Of a stretch of DNA of 20,306 nt, positions 1 through 9,518 are shown piece by piece. The DNA comes from BOG-938 sp035524315. Lineage in GTDB: Bacteria; Pseudomonadota; Alphaproteobacteria; Caulobacterales; Caulobacteraceae. Numbering within the stretch: the first letter of the stretch is position 1; the number at the start of each line of letters is the position of its first letter. A program made the position numbers and the translations under genes. The DNA lies in the NCBI GenBank assembly GCA_035524315.1, contig DATKPD010000017.1:1-20306 (forward strand), written 5' to 3'. The notes beneath the pieces were generated by a model that saw nothing but the letters and a program-made list of their open reading frames with translations, was not told the DNA's origin and made no database searches.

Positions 1-313
1 ACGGCACTTCGCGCGAGGTCACGGTGAAGTCGACCAGCTTCAGGCCAAGCCTGGCGCAGGCGTCGCGCTCAAGGGCGTAGAAGCTGGCGTCGAACCCGCC
101 GCGCAGGTTGATGATGGTCTTGATGCCCGCGTCGCGCCACGCCTTGAGCTGGAACGGCCAGGGCTGGTTGGTGCGCACCAGTTCCGGGCTCACCCAGTGG
201 GCGTTCTGGAACCTCAGCCGCAAATAGGCGTGATCGTGCCACAGATAGTTCAGATAGGTGGAGCGACGGCCGCGAGGCGTGGTCAGGTCGAAGTCGGCCA
301 AGGCATGTTCCAT
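1..313 (-). CDS. Dual-specificity/tyrosine phosphatase family protein (3' end outside window)
   Basis: The minus-strand frame starts at ATG 313 and runs off the window at position 1, giving about 104 N-terminal residues. The visible part contains RTNQPWPFQL, then GIKTIINLRGG, then YALERDACARLGLKLVDF and TSREVP. This is the usual opening of the DSP/PTP-like phosphatases of the COG2365/Siw14 type, where the GIKTIINLRG strand precedes the catalytic domain. The catalytic CX5R loop would lie outside the window, so activity cannot be judged. No signal peptide is seen. There is no strong Shine-Dalgarno sequence before ATG 313; an in-frame GTG at 328 is an alternative start. It is divergent from the lipid A export gene at 428. 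Caulobacter crescentus has an essential PTP-like phosphatase, CtpA, linked to the outer membrane and lipid A; whether this is the ortholog is inference from position only. Confidence 0.75.
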   Translation of the reverse strand, partial: MEHALADFDLTTPRGRRSTYLNYLWHDHAYLRLRFQNAHWVSPELVRTNQPWPFQLKAWRDAGIKTIINLRGGFDASFYALERDACARLGLKLVDFTVTSREVP

Positions 314-317
314 ATGA

Positions 318-366
318 CTGAGCCGCACTGATACTCTGAGCCGCGCCCAAAAAGAAGACGAGCCGC
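318..366. repeat. Three direct GAGCCGC repeats in a divergent promoter region
   Basis: GAGCCGC occurs at 320-326, 338-344 and 360-366. The first two are part of a 9-bp direct repeat CTGAGCCGC (318-326 and 336-344), 18 bp apart. They lie between the divergent phosphatase and msbA starts. They could be regulator sites, but GC-rich heptamers recur by chance in such a genome. Confidence 0.35.
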
Positions 367-427
367 GCGCGTCGGCGATCGAGGCGCGCACTTGACACCG
401 CCTCGGAAAACAAGCGACCGAACCCGC

Positions 428-2235
<1,808 letters not shown>

Positions 2236-2239
<4 letters not shown>

Positions 2240-2919
2240 AGGCGCTCCTCCGCTCGGCGCCGGTTCAGGGCCTTCTGGCAGTGATCGCCTGGGCCTACCT
2301 CGGCCTGGTGCTGCGCACCGTGCGCTGGACTCATGTGAACCGCGAGCGGCTCGACGCCGAACTGGCCCTGAGCCGAGGCGCCATCGGCTGTATCTGGCAT
2401 GGCGCGATCCCTCTGGTCATCGGCGTGCGCCCGGCCCTTCGGGGCCGCGCCGCCAAGGTGCTGATTTCCCTGTCGCCCGACGGCGAGTTCATCACCCGCG
2501 CCATCGCCGCCCACGGCGTCCAGGCCATTCGCGGCTCCAAGGCCAAGGGCGGCAAGGCCAAGGGCGGCGCGGCGGCTTTTCGCGAGTGCATCGACTGGGT
2601 CGCGGGCGGAGGGCTGTTGCTGGTCACGCCCGACGGCCCGCGCGGGCCCGCCGAGGTCATGTCCAGCGGCGTGGCGCGCATGGCTAAACTGGCTCAGGCG
2701 CCGGTCTATATGATCGGCCTGGCGGCCCGTCCGGCCTCGCGCGCCAAGAGCTGGGACCGCACCTGGCTGCCCCGGCCGTTCGGACGCGGCGCGGTGGTGT
2801 GGGACGGCCCCTACCACCTGCCGGCCGAAGCCTCCGAATCCGACATGGACCAGGCCCTGAAGATGTGGTCGGCCGCGCTCAAGGCGGCGGGCGCCCGCGC
2901 CGAAGCGGCCCTGGCGTGA
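2236..2919 (+). CDS. DUF374 lysophospholipid acyltransferase family protein, candidate lipid A late acyltransferase
   Basis: A 227-aa protein with one N-terminal hydrophobic segment (about residues 7-28), then the DUF374/LPLAT motifs in order: WHG (54-56), SPDGE (80-84), RGS (99-101) followed by a lysine/glycine stretch, and TPDGPRGP (131-138). Members of this family include LpxJ of Campylobacter and Helicobacter, which adds secondary acyl chains to lipid A. Position between msbA and waaA suggests a comparable role here, but the acyl donor and position are unknown. The start is GTG 2236, overlapping the msbA stop; no ATG is available before the catalytic region, so GTG is required. It ends in TGATG, overlapping waaA by one base, so translation is probably coupled. 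A general phospholipid acyltransferase role is possible. Confidence 0.8.
2539..2568 (+). repeat. Perfect 15-bp tandem duplication inside the DUF374 gene
   Basis: AAGGCCAAGGGCGGC occurs twice back to back (2539-2553 and 2554-2568). It encodes KAKGG twice, directly after the RGS motif. The reading frame is kept. This loop varies in length in the family, so the repeat may be recent slippage or ordinary low complexity. Confidence 0.9.
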
Positions 2920-4181
2920 TGCTCGCGGCCTACAGCCTGGCGATGGGCGCGCTGGAGCCGCTGGCCCCGACGATCCTGCGCCGACGCGCCAAGGCTGGAA
3001 AGGAAGACCCCGGGCGGCTGGGCGAGCGACTGGGCCACGCCTCCGCGCCGCGACCGCCCGGCGACCTGGTCTGGCTGCACGGCGCCAGCGTCGGCGAGAC
3101 CCTGTCCCTGCTGCCCCTGGTCGAGGCGCTAGACCATGAGCGGCCGGACCTGGCGCTGCTGGTCACCTCCGGCACCGTCACCTCCGCCCGCCTGCTCGGC
3201 CAGCGCCTGCCGCCGGGCGTGATCCATCAGTATGCGCCGCTCGACGCACCCGGCGCCGCGCGCCGGTTTCTCGCCCATTGGCGACCGAGCCTCGGCGTGT
3301 TCGTCGAAAGCGAGCTTTGGCCCAACCTGCTTCGCCAGGCCAAGGCGTCCGGCGCGCGGCTGGCGCTGCTGGGCGCCCGCCTGTCGGCCTCCAGCGCGCG
3401 CGGTTGGACCCGGGCGCCCAAGGCCGCGCGCACCCTGCTGCAGACCTTCGATCTGATCCTGGCCCAGGATGCGATGAGCCGCCAGCGGATCGAGCAGCTG
3501 GGCGGCCCCGTGGCGGACGTACTGGACCTGAAGCAGGCCGGCGCGCCCCTGCCCTGCGACGACGCCGAACTGGCGCGGCTGAAAGCCGAGATCGGCGGCC
3601 GGCCCGTGCTGCTCGCCGCCAGCACCCATCCGGGCGAGGACGACCTGGTCGCACAGACGTTCGCCGCCTTGGACCTGCCTACCGCCCTGCTTGTCCTGGT
3701 CCCCCGCCACCCCGAGCGCGGGTCGGCCTTGGCGGCGGCGCTGCGCGCTCAGGGCTGGCGCGTGGCGCAGCGCAGCCGGGACGAGCGTCTGGAGCCCTTC
3801 ACCCAGATTTATCTGGCCGACACCTTGGGCGAGCTGGGCCTCATGTTCCGCTTGGCCCAGGTCGTGGTGATGGGCGGCGGCTTCGCCGGCGACGTGGGCG
3901 GGCACAATCCCCTTGAAGCGGCGCGCCTGGCCCTGCCGATCGTCACCGGGCCGGATGTGGCCAACCACCGCGAAGCCTACGCCGGCCTGCTGGCCGAAGA
4001 CGGCGCGCGCCTTGCGCCAACCCCGGCCGAGTTGCAAGCTCAGCTGGCGGCCCTGATGGCCGATTCTGCTCTTGCCCACGACGTCGGCCAACGCGCCCAG
4101 ACCTTTGCCATGCGGGGCGATGGCCAACTCGGAAGGGCGCTAGATAGACTGCGCCCCCTCCTGCCCGGACCGTCCACATGA
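2919..4181 (+). CDS. waaA: 3-deoxy-D-manno-octulosonic acid (Kdo) transferase
   Basis: A GT-B glycosyltransferase that moves Kdo from CMP-Kdo onto lipid IVA at the cytoplasmic face of the inner membrane. The 420-aa length is normal. Family motifs: GASVGE (55-60, with the catalytic-type Glu60), ESELWPNL (130-137), STHPGED (235-241), and GGGFAGDVGGHNPLEAA (319-335) of the nucleotide-sugar site. The N-terminus has a hydrophobic segment (about residues 1-20) for membrane association. ATG 2919 overlaps the previous stop (TGATG) and is preferred over an upstream in-frame start at 2799, which would lie inside the DUF374 gene. The gene ends in ATGA, overlapping lpxK by four bases. The segment usually seen as GNLK appears here as LDLK. 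Whether it adds one or two Kdo residues cannot be told. Confidence 0.93.
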   Translation: MLAAYSLAMGALEPLAPTILRRRAKAGKEDPGRLGERLGHASAPRPPGDLVWLHGASVGETLSLLPLVEALDHERPDLALLVTSGTVTSARLLGQRLPPGVIHQYAPLDAPGAARRFLAHWRPSLGVFVESELWPNLLRQAKASGARLALLGARLSASSARGWTRAPKAARTLLQTFDLILAQDAMSRQRIEQLGGPVADVLDLKQAGAPLPCDDAELARLKAEIGGRPVLLAASTHPGEDDLVAQTFAALDLPTALLVLVPRHPERGSALAAALRAQGWRVAQRSRDERLEPFTQIYLADTLGELGLMFRLAQVVVMGGGFAGDVGGHNPLEAARLALPIVTGPDVANHREAYAGLLAEDGARLAPTPAELQAQLAALMADSALAHDVGQRAQTFAMRGDGQLGRALDRLRPLLPGPST

Positions 4182-5218
4182 AGTTCAAATCCCCGCGCTG
4201 GTGGTACAGCCGCGAAGGCGCTCCGGGGCCGGTCATCCGCCTGCTCCTTCAGCCGCTGTCCTGGGTGTGGGCGTGGAAAACCCAGGAGCGGATTGAAAAA
4301 GCCACGCCATTTGACGCCGGCGTTCCGGTGATCTGCGTCGGCAACCTGACGGTCGGCGGGGTGGGCAAGACGCCGGTCGTGCGCGCCCTGGCCGCCCGCC
4401 TGGCCGACCGCGGCCTCCAGGTCGCCGCGCTATCGCTCGGCTACGGCGGGCGCACCGAGGGCCCTCACCGGGTCGATCCCGCGCTCGAAAGCGCCGACGA
4501 TGTGGGCGACGAGCCCCTGATGCTGGCGCTGGGCGGGGTGACCGCTTGGGTCGCGCGCGATCGGCCGGCCGGCGCCGTGCAGGCCGCCGAAGGCGGCGCG
4601 CAGGTGGTGATCATGGATGACGGCCACCAGAACCCGTTTCTCAAGAAGACCTTGTCGCTCGTGGTGGTGGACGGGGAGACGCGCAACGGCGAATGGCCCT
4701 TCGGCGACGGCTCGGTGTTCCCCGCCGGCCCCCTGCGCGAGCCGCTGAAGCGCGGTCTGGCGCGGGCCGACGCTGCGATTGTCATGCTTCCGGCGGACCT
4801 GCCCGCCGCCGACCCCGGCCTTTTAGCCCTGCTCGCGGCCAAGCCCGTGCTGATCGCGCGCCTCGCGCCCCTAGCCGTCGCGCCGCCCGGCCCACAGATG
4901 GGCTTCGCGGGGGTCGCCAAGCCGTGGAAGGTCGAGCGCGCCCTGCGCGCTGCGGGCTGCCAGTTGGTCGACTTCGCCAGCTTCCCCGATCACGCGCCCT
5001 ACAGCGACGACACCCTGCGGGCGCTAGAAGCGCGCGCCCAGGCTTACGGCGCAAGCCTGATCACCACCGAAAAGGACTGGGTGCGACTTTCGCCCGAGTG
5101 GCGCGCCAAGGTCGGGATTTGGCCGGTCGCCGCCAGGTTCGAGGACGAGGCGGCGCTGGACGCCGTACTCGCCCCGGTCGTCGTCCAAGCGGCGGCGGCT
5201 ACTTCACCCGCTGCATGA
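4178..5218 (+). CDS. lpxK: Tetraacyldisaccharide 4'-kinase
   Basis: Phosphorylates the 4' position of the disaccharide-1-phosphate lipid A precursor to make lipid IVA. The 346-aa sequence has a membrane-proximal N-terminal segment (about residues 18-33), the LpxK P-loop GNLTVGGVGKT (55-65), DDGHQN (147-152) matching the family's catalytic Asp/His region, and the conserved TTEKDW near residue 297. It is the last gene of the overlapping msbA-DUF374-waaA-lpxK set. The start ATG 4178 overlaps the waaA stop. Its 3' end overlaps the convergent DUF6265 gene by 20 bp, so no terminator separates the two. The biochemical order (LpxK product is the WaaA substrate, MsbA exports the result) fits a dedicated lipid A operon. 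Confidence 0.93.
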   Translation: MKFKSPRWWYSREGAPGPVIRLLLQPLSWVWAWKTQERIEKATPFDAGVPVICVGNLTVGGVGKTPVVRALAARLADRGLQVAALSLGYGGRTEGPHRVDPALESADDVGDEPLMLALGGVTAWVARDRPAGAVQAAEGGAQVVIMDDGHQNPFLKKTLSLVVVDGETRNGEWPFGDGSVFPAGPLREPLKRGLARADAAIVMLPADLPAADPGLLALLAAKPVLIARLAPLAVAPPGPQMGFAGVAKPWKVERALRAAGCQLVDFASFPDHAPYSDDTLRALEARAQAYGASLITTEKDWVRLSPEWRAKVGIWPVAARFEDEAALDAVLAPVVVQAAAATSPAA

Positions 5219-5699
5219 CCACGGTGGAAATGAACGGCGGCGCGCCGTTCTGACCCATCAGCCGCACCATCAGGGTGAGCGTGTCGCCCTGGGTCAGCCA
5301 CGTCAGGTTCTCCAGATAGATGCCGCCCGCATCGATCGCCACCAGCTTGCGATGCGACCAAGTCTCCTTGTCCTCGCGCGCCACGAGCGAGGCGTCGAAG
5401 TGCTTGACGTTGACCTCGACCGAATGGCCGACGGGCCGGATGATCCAGATTTCCTCGACGCGCGGCTTGGTCCCGTCGCCCAGTTCCAGGTGACCGACGA
5501 TCAGGCCATCCGCCGTCAGCGAAAATCCCGCCGAGCCGGTCGTTCCCTGCCAGGCGCCGATCAGGCCTTTCAGATCGGCCAAGCTCGCCGAGGCCGGCGC
5601 CGCGCCGGGCGGCGACAGCGCGGGCCGCACGTCCTGCGCGCGCGCCGATCCCGCAAGAAGGAGCCCAGCGGCCCCGGCCACGGCCGCGAACTTGATCAT
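5199..5699 (-). CDS. Exported DUF6265-type protein
   Basis: A 166-aa protein with a clear Sec signal peptide (KFAAVAGAAGLLLAGSARAQ, predicted cleavage after ARA at about residue 21). The mature part begins with LADLKGLIGAWQG, then GLIVGHLELGDG and EEIWIIRP, and ends in a beta-rich region with WLTQGDTLTLMVRLMG. This resembles the DUF6265 family of small periplasmic beta-barrel-like proteins of unknown function; the family call is by recalled pattern. It lies 24 nt downstream of purD on the same strand and may be cotranscribed. A strong ribosome site (AGGAGG) with five-base spacing fixes the start. Its last 20 bp overlap the end of lpxK on the other strand. Confidence 0.7.
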   Translation of the reverse strand: MIKFAAVAGAAGLLLAGSARAQDVRPALSPPGAAPASASLADLKGLIGAWQGTTGSAGFSLTADGLIVGHLELGDGTKPRVEEIWIIRPVGHSVEVNVKHFDASLVAREDKETWSHRKLVAIDAGGIYLENLTWLTQGDTLTLMVRLMGQNGAPPFISTVVMQRVK

Positions 5700-5704
5700 G
5701 TGGT

Positions 5705-5710
5705 CCTCCT
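5705..5710 (-). promoter_or_regulatory. Shine-Dalgarno AGGAGG of the DUF6265 gene
   Basis: A perfect AGGAGG on the minus strand, five bases before ATG 5699. It is one of the few canonical ribosome sites in this window and supports independent translation of the gene behind purD. Confidence 0.75.
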
Positions 5711-5723
5711 GGGGTGTTAGCCC

Positions 5724-6992
<1,269 letters not shown>

Positions 6993-7036
6993 GGCCCGCC
7001 TGTGGCGCGCGCCGCCTCGAAGGTCAATCCCCACAC

Positions 7037-7066
7037 CTGACGCGACTCGCCGGGCTCGCCTATGTT
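7037..7066 (+). promoter_or_regulatory. Candidate promoter of xseA, apparently leaderless
   Basis: CTGACG (7037-7042, five of six to TTGACG) is followed after 18 bp by TATGTT (7061-7066). The -10 ends six bases before ATG 7073, placing the expected start of transcription on the start codon. There is no Shine-Dalgarno sequence in between. Confidence 0.4.
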
Positions 7067-7072
7067 GGGCTG

Positions 7073-8605
7073 ATGAGCGACCTCGACGACGCGCCCTTGG
7101 CCTCGACGCCCGCCGGCGGCAACGCCGAGCCCTATTCGGTTTCCGAACTGGCCTTCGCCCTCAAGCGCACGGTCGAGGCGGCCTATGGATTCGTGCGGCT
7201 GCGCGGCGAACTGAGCAAGGTCACGCGCCACGCCTCCGGCCACGCCTATCTCACGCTGAAGGACGACAAGGCCTCGATCGACGGGGTGATCTGGAAGGGC
7301 CGCCGCCTGGCCTGCCAGCCCGAGCAGGGGCTGGAGGTGATCGTCACCGGCAAGATCACCACCTTCCCCGCCTCGTCCAAGTACCAGATCGTGATCGAGA
7401 GCCTGGAGCCGGCGGGCGTGGGGGCCCTTTTGGCCCAACTGGAACGGCTCAAGGCCAGGCTGGCGGCCGAGGGCCTGTTCGACGCCGCGCGCAAGCGGCC
7501 GCTGCCGGCCATGCCGGCGGTGATCGGGGTGATCACCAGTCCGACCGGCGCGGTGATCCGCGACATCCTGCACCGCATCCGCGACCGATGGCCGTGCCAG
7601 GTGCTGGTGTGGCCGGTGGTGGTGCAGGGCGACGCCGCTAGCGGCCAAGTGCGCGCGGCCATCGCCGGGTTCAACACCCTGCGCGAAGACGCACCGGTCC
7701 CTCGGCCGGACGTGCTGATCGTGGCGCGCGGCGGGGGCTCGGTCGAGGACTTGTGGGCGTTCAACGATGAAGCCCTGGCGCGCGCGGCGGCGGCCAGCGC
7801 CATCCCCCTGATTTCGGCGGTGGGCCACGAGACCGACACCACCCTGATCGACTTCGTGTCCGACCAGCGCGCGCCCACGCCAACCGCCGCCGCCGAAATG
7901 GCCACGCCCGTCCTGGCGGAGCTCAAGGCCGGCCTGGCTGACAGCCAGCGGCGCCTGGCGCGGCTGGGCGGACGCCTGATTGAGGACCGCCGCGCCCGTC
8001 TGACCGCCGCCGCGCGCGGCCTTCCGCGGCCCGACGACGTGCTGTCGCTAGCGCGTCAGCGGTTCGACATCGCGGCCGGCCGCCTCGCCGCCGCGCTGGA
8101 GCGCAATACCCAGGTTCACGCCCAGGCCCTCACGCGCACTTCGGCGCGTTTCACGCCCGGCCTGCTTGAACGCCCCCGTCGCCTGAAGGCCGAGCGCCTC
8201 GCCGACCTGACCCGGCGCTTTGCCATGGCTGCCCGGCGCGGCCCCGAGCGCCTGGCCCAGGGCGCCCGCCTTCCTGCGCTTGGGCAAAGATTGGGCGCGG
8301 CGCTCGAGCGCCGATTGATGGCGGCCCAGGACCGCCTGACCCAGCTCGACAAGTTGCGCCTGTCTTTGGACCCCAACCGCCCGCTGGCCCTGGGCTTCGC
8401 CTTGGTGCGCCGCGCCGACGGCTCGATCGCGCGTCAGGGCGCCGCCCTGGCGGCCGGGGAAGCGGTGACGCTCAAGTTCGCCGACGGGGAGCGCGGCGCG
8501 GTGATCGATGGCGATCCAAACAGCGGGCGCCCCCCCGCCCCCCTTTCCGCGCGCGCCAAACCCGCGCCCAGGCCGCCTGGGGGCCATCAAGGCGATTTGT
8601 TTTAA
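7073..8605 (+). CDS. xseA: Exodeoxyribonuclease VII large subunit
   Basis: The catalytic subunit of the single-strand-specific exonuclease VII, which acts with XseB. The N-terminal OB-fold (about 20-115) contains YGFVRLRGELSKV and GHAYLTLKD (57-65). The catalytic core has VITSPTGAVIRDILHR (153-168), ARGGGSVEDLWAFNDE (218-233) and SAVGHETDTTLIDFVSDQRAPTPTAAAE (248-275). A long, Arg/Ala-rich coiled-coil region follows. At 510 aa it is longer than the E. coli protein (about 456). The excess is mainly a proline-rich tail ending in QGDLF, which resembles a beta-clamp-binding motif. The small subunit gene xseB is not in the window. The start ATG 7073 has no ribosome site and may be leaderless. The DUF2093 gene follows, as is usual in alphaproteobacteria. 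Confidence 0.95.
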   Translation: MSDLDDAPLASTPAGGNAEPYSVSELAFALKRTVEAAYGFVRLRGELSKVTRHASGHAYLTLKDDKASIDGVIWKGRRLACQPEQGLEVIVTGKITTFPASSKYQIVIESLEPAGVGALLAQLERLKARLAAEGLFDAARKRPLPAMPAVIGVITSPTGAVIRDILHRIRDRWPCQVLVWPVVVQGDAASGQVRAAIAGFNTLREDAPVPRPDVLIVARGGGSVEDLWAFNDEALARAAAASAIPLISAVGHETDTTLIDFVSDQRAPTPTAAAEMATPVLAELKAGLADSQRRLARLGGRLIEDRRARLTAAARGLPRPDDVLSLARQRFDIAAGRLAAALERNTQVHAQALTRTSARFTPGLLERPRRLKAERLADLTRRFAMAARRGPERLAQGARLPALGQRLGAALERRLMAAQDRLTQLDKLRLSLDPNRPLALGFALVRRADGSIARQGAALAAGEAVTLKFADGERGAVIDGDPNSGRPPAPLSARAKPAPRPPGGHQGDLF

Positions 8606-8624
8606 GCGCGCCCGGCGCTACATT
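8597..8624 (+). promoter_or_regulatory. Candidate promoter of the DUF2093 gene, apparently leaderless
   Basis: TTGTTT (8597-8602) and GCTACATT (8617-8624). The second matches seven of eight positions of the Caulobacter housekeeping -10 consensus GCTANAWC, with a 14-bp gap to the -35. It ends six bases before ATG 8631, so transcription would begin at the start codon. It overlaps the end of xseA. Confidence 0.45.
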
Positions 8625-8630
8625 GCGGCC

Positions 8631-8861
8631 ATGAACGCCCATGACCGCGCCCTGCCGGGCGCCCGATCCGACGAAGCCAAGCTGCACTACGGCGACGGCG
8701 AATACGCCGTTCTGAAGCCGGGCCGCTACGTTGTGTGCGCGGTGTCCGGCCAGGCGATTCCGCTCGATGCGCTGCGCTATTGGAACCCAGTGCTGCAGGA
8801 AGCCTACGCCAGTCCAAAGGAAGCATTGCAACGCTGGCGCGAGCTGAATCCAAAGCCTTGA
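8631..8861 (+). CDS. DUF2093 domain-containing small protein
   Basis: A 76-aa cytoplasmic protein with no signal or membrane segment. The core LKPGRYVVCAVSGQAIPLDALRYWN followed by QEAYASPKEALQRW is the DUF2093 pattern: a short alphaproteobacterial family of unknown function usually found beside xseA. Start ATG 8631 is preferred over an in-frame ATG 41 codons upstream, because that extension lies inside xseA and is low complexity. It starts 25 bp after the xseA stop. No Shine-Dalgarno sequence is present. A good -10 ends six bases before the ATG, so it may be transcribed separately as a leaderless message. Confidence 0.85.
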   Translation: MNAHDRALPGARSDEAKLHYGDGEYAVLKPGRYVVCAVSGQAIPLDALRYWNPVLQEAYASPKEALQRWRELNPKP

Positions 8862-8872
8862 CACCATAAGTC

Positions 8873-8899
8873 GGCGCAAACCGCCGAAGTCGTTGCGCC
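8873..8899 (+). repeat. Inverted repeat after the DUF2093 gene
   Basis: GGCGCAA (8873-8879) and TTGCGCC (8893-8899) are perfect 7-bp arms around a 13-nt loop. A run of seven T (8914-8920) lies 14 nt beyond, too far for a standard intrinsic terminator. It may still be a transcript end or an RNA processing structure. Confidence 0.5.
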
Positions 8900-8926
8900 C
8901 CGTCCTCGATAACTTTTTTTCAGGGT

Positions 8927-8951
8927 TTGCCGATCAACGTTCGGCTAACCT
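8927..8951 (+). promoter_or_regulatory. Candidate promoter of the receiver-domain gene
   Basis: TTGCCG (8927-8932), 11-bp spacer, GCTAACCT (8944-8951). Spacing and the GCTA core agree with the Caulobacter housekeeping promoter. It lies about 40 nt before ATG 8991, in an AT-richer stretch. The adjoining TTCG-N7-TTAA (8941-8954) is only a degenerate CtrA-like site. Confidence 0.35.
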
Positions 8952-8990
8952 TAATCAGCACAACCCGGCAGGGTCGGAAAAAACTGATCG

Positions 8991-9518
8991 ATGAGCGGCC
9001 AATTCTCGTCCCTGAAAGTCCTTCTAGCGGACGATAACGCCCACCTGCGCGCCATCGTGGCCGCGATCCTGAGCGGCATCGGCGTTCCCCGCGTGCAGGA
9101 GTGCAGCGACGGCGCCCAGGCGCTCGACTGCCTGCGCCGCGGCCCGATCGACGTGGCCATCGTCGATTTCCACATGGCGCCGGTCGATGGGGTGGAGTTC
9201 ACCCATCTGGTGCGCAACTCGCCCGATAGCGTCAATCCGGAACTGCCGATCATCATGCTGACCGGCTATGCTGAGCGGGCGAGGGTGTGCGAGGCGCGCG
9301 ACGCGGGCGTCACCGAATTCATCGTCAAGCCGGTGGCGGCGCGGGCGGTCTACGACCGGCTCAATGCCGTGGTGTTCCGGCCCCGCCCCTTCATCAAGTG
9401 CGAGAGCTATCATGGCCCGTGCCGGCGGCGGCGGCAGGATCCGGGCTTTCAGGGGCCCTTCCGCCGTTCGACGGACGCCCGCGCGTCAGCCAAGGCTCAG
9501 GTTTTCGGCGACATATAA
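8991..9518 (+). CDS. CheY-like single-domain response regulator with basic C-terminal tail
   Basis: Residues 7-128 are a receiver domain. The acidic pair is D14-D15, the phospho-acceptor D59 in AIVDFHM, the switch threonine T91 in MLTGY, and lysine K113 in VKP; all are intact. There is no DNA-binding or enzymatic output domain. The remaining 47 residues form an Arg-rich tail beginning PRPFIKCESYHGP-CRRRR, a tail type seen in several alphaproteobacterial stand-alone receivers. No histidine kinase is nearby, so the partner is unknown. The last 22 bp overlap the convergent lpxL gene, so the tail end is encoded on the strand opposite the LpxL C-terminus. No good Shine-Dalgarno sequence precedes ATG 8991. 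A candidate promoter lies at 8927-8951. Confidence 0.88.
   Translation: MSGQFSSLKVLLADDNAHLRAIVAAILSGIGVPRVQECSDGAQALDCLRRGPIDVAIVDFHMAPVDGVEFTHLVRNSPDSVNPELPIIMLTGYAERARVCEARDAGVTEFIVKPVAARAVYDRLNAVVFRPRPFIKCESYHGPCRRRRQDPGFQGPFRRSTDARASAKAQVFGDI

Noticed and set aside
392..397. TTGACA as a -35 box for msbA
   Set aside because: No acceptable -10 is found 10-18 bases downstream before ATG 428. The same bases supply the alternative TTG start, so the match may be coincidental.
2799..2918. A 40-codon N-terminal extension of WaaA
   Set aside because: It lies wholly inside the DUF374 gene in another frame and looks unlike WaaA. ATG 2919 in the TGATG overlap is the natural start.
3129..4127. A 332-codon open frame antisense to waaA
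   Set aside because: It is a high-GC shadow of waaA, whose motifs and operon overlaps are unambiguous.
7022..7027. TTGACC on the minus strand as a purD -35
   Set aside because: No fitting -10 is visible at either Caulobacter or E. coli spacing, so no purD promoter is called.
8508..8630. A 41-codon N-terminal extension of the DUF2093 protein
   Set aside because: It overlaps the end of xseA, is Pro/Arg-rich and is not part of the family core. A promoter -10 lies directly before ATG 8631.
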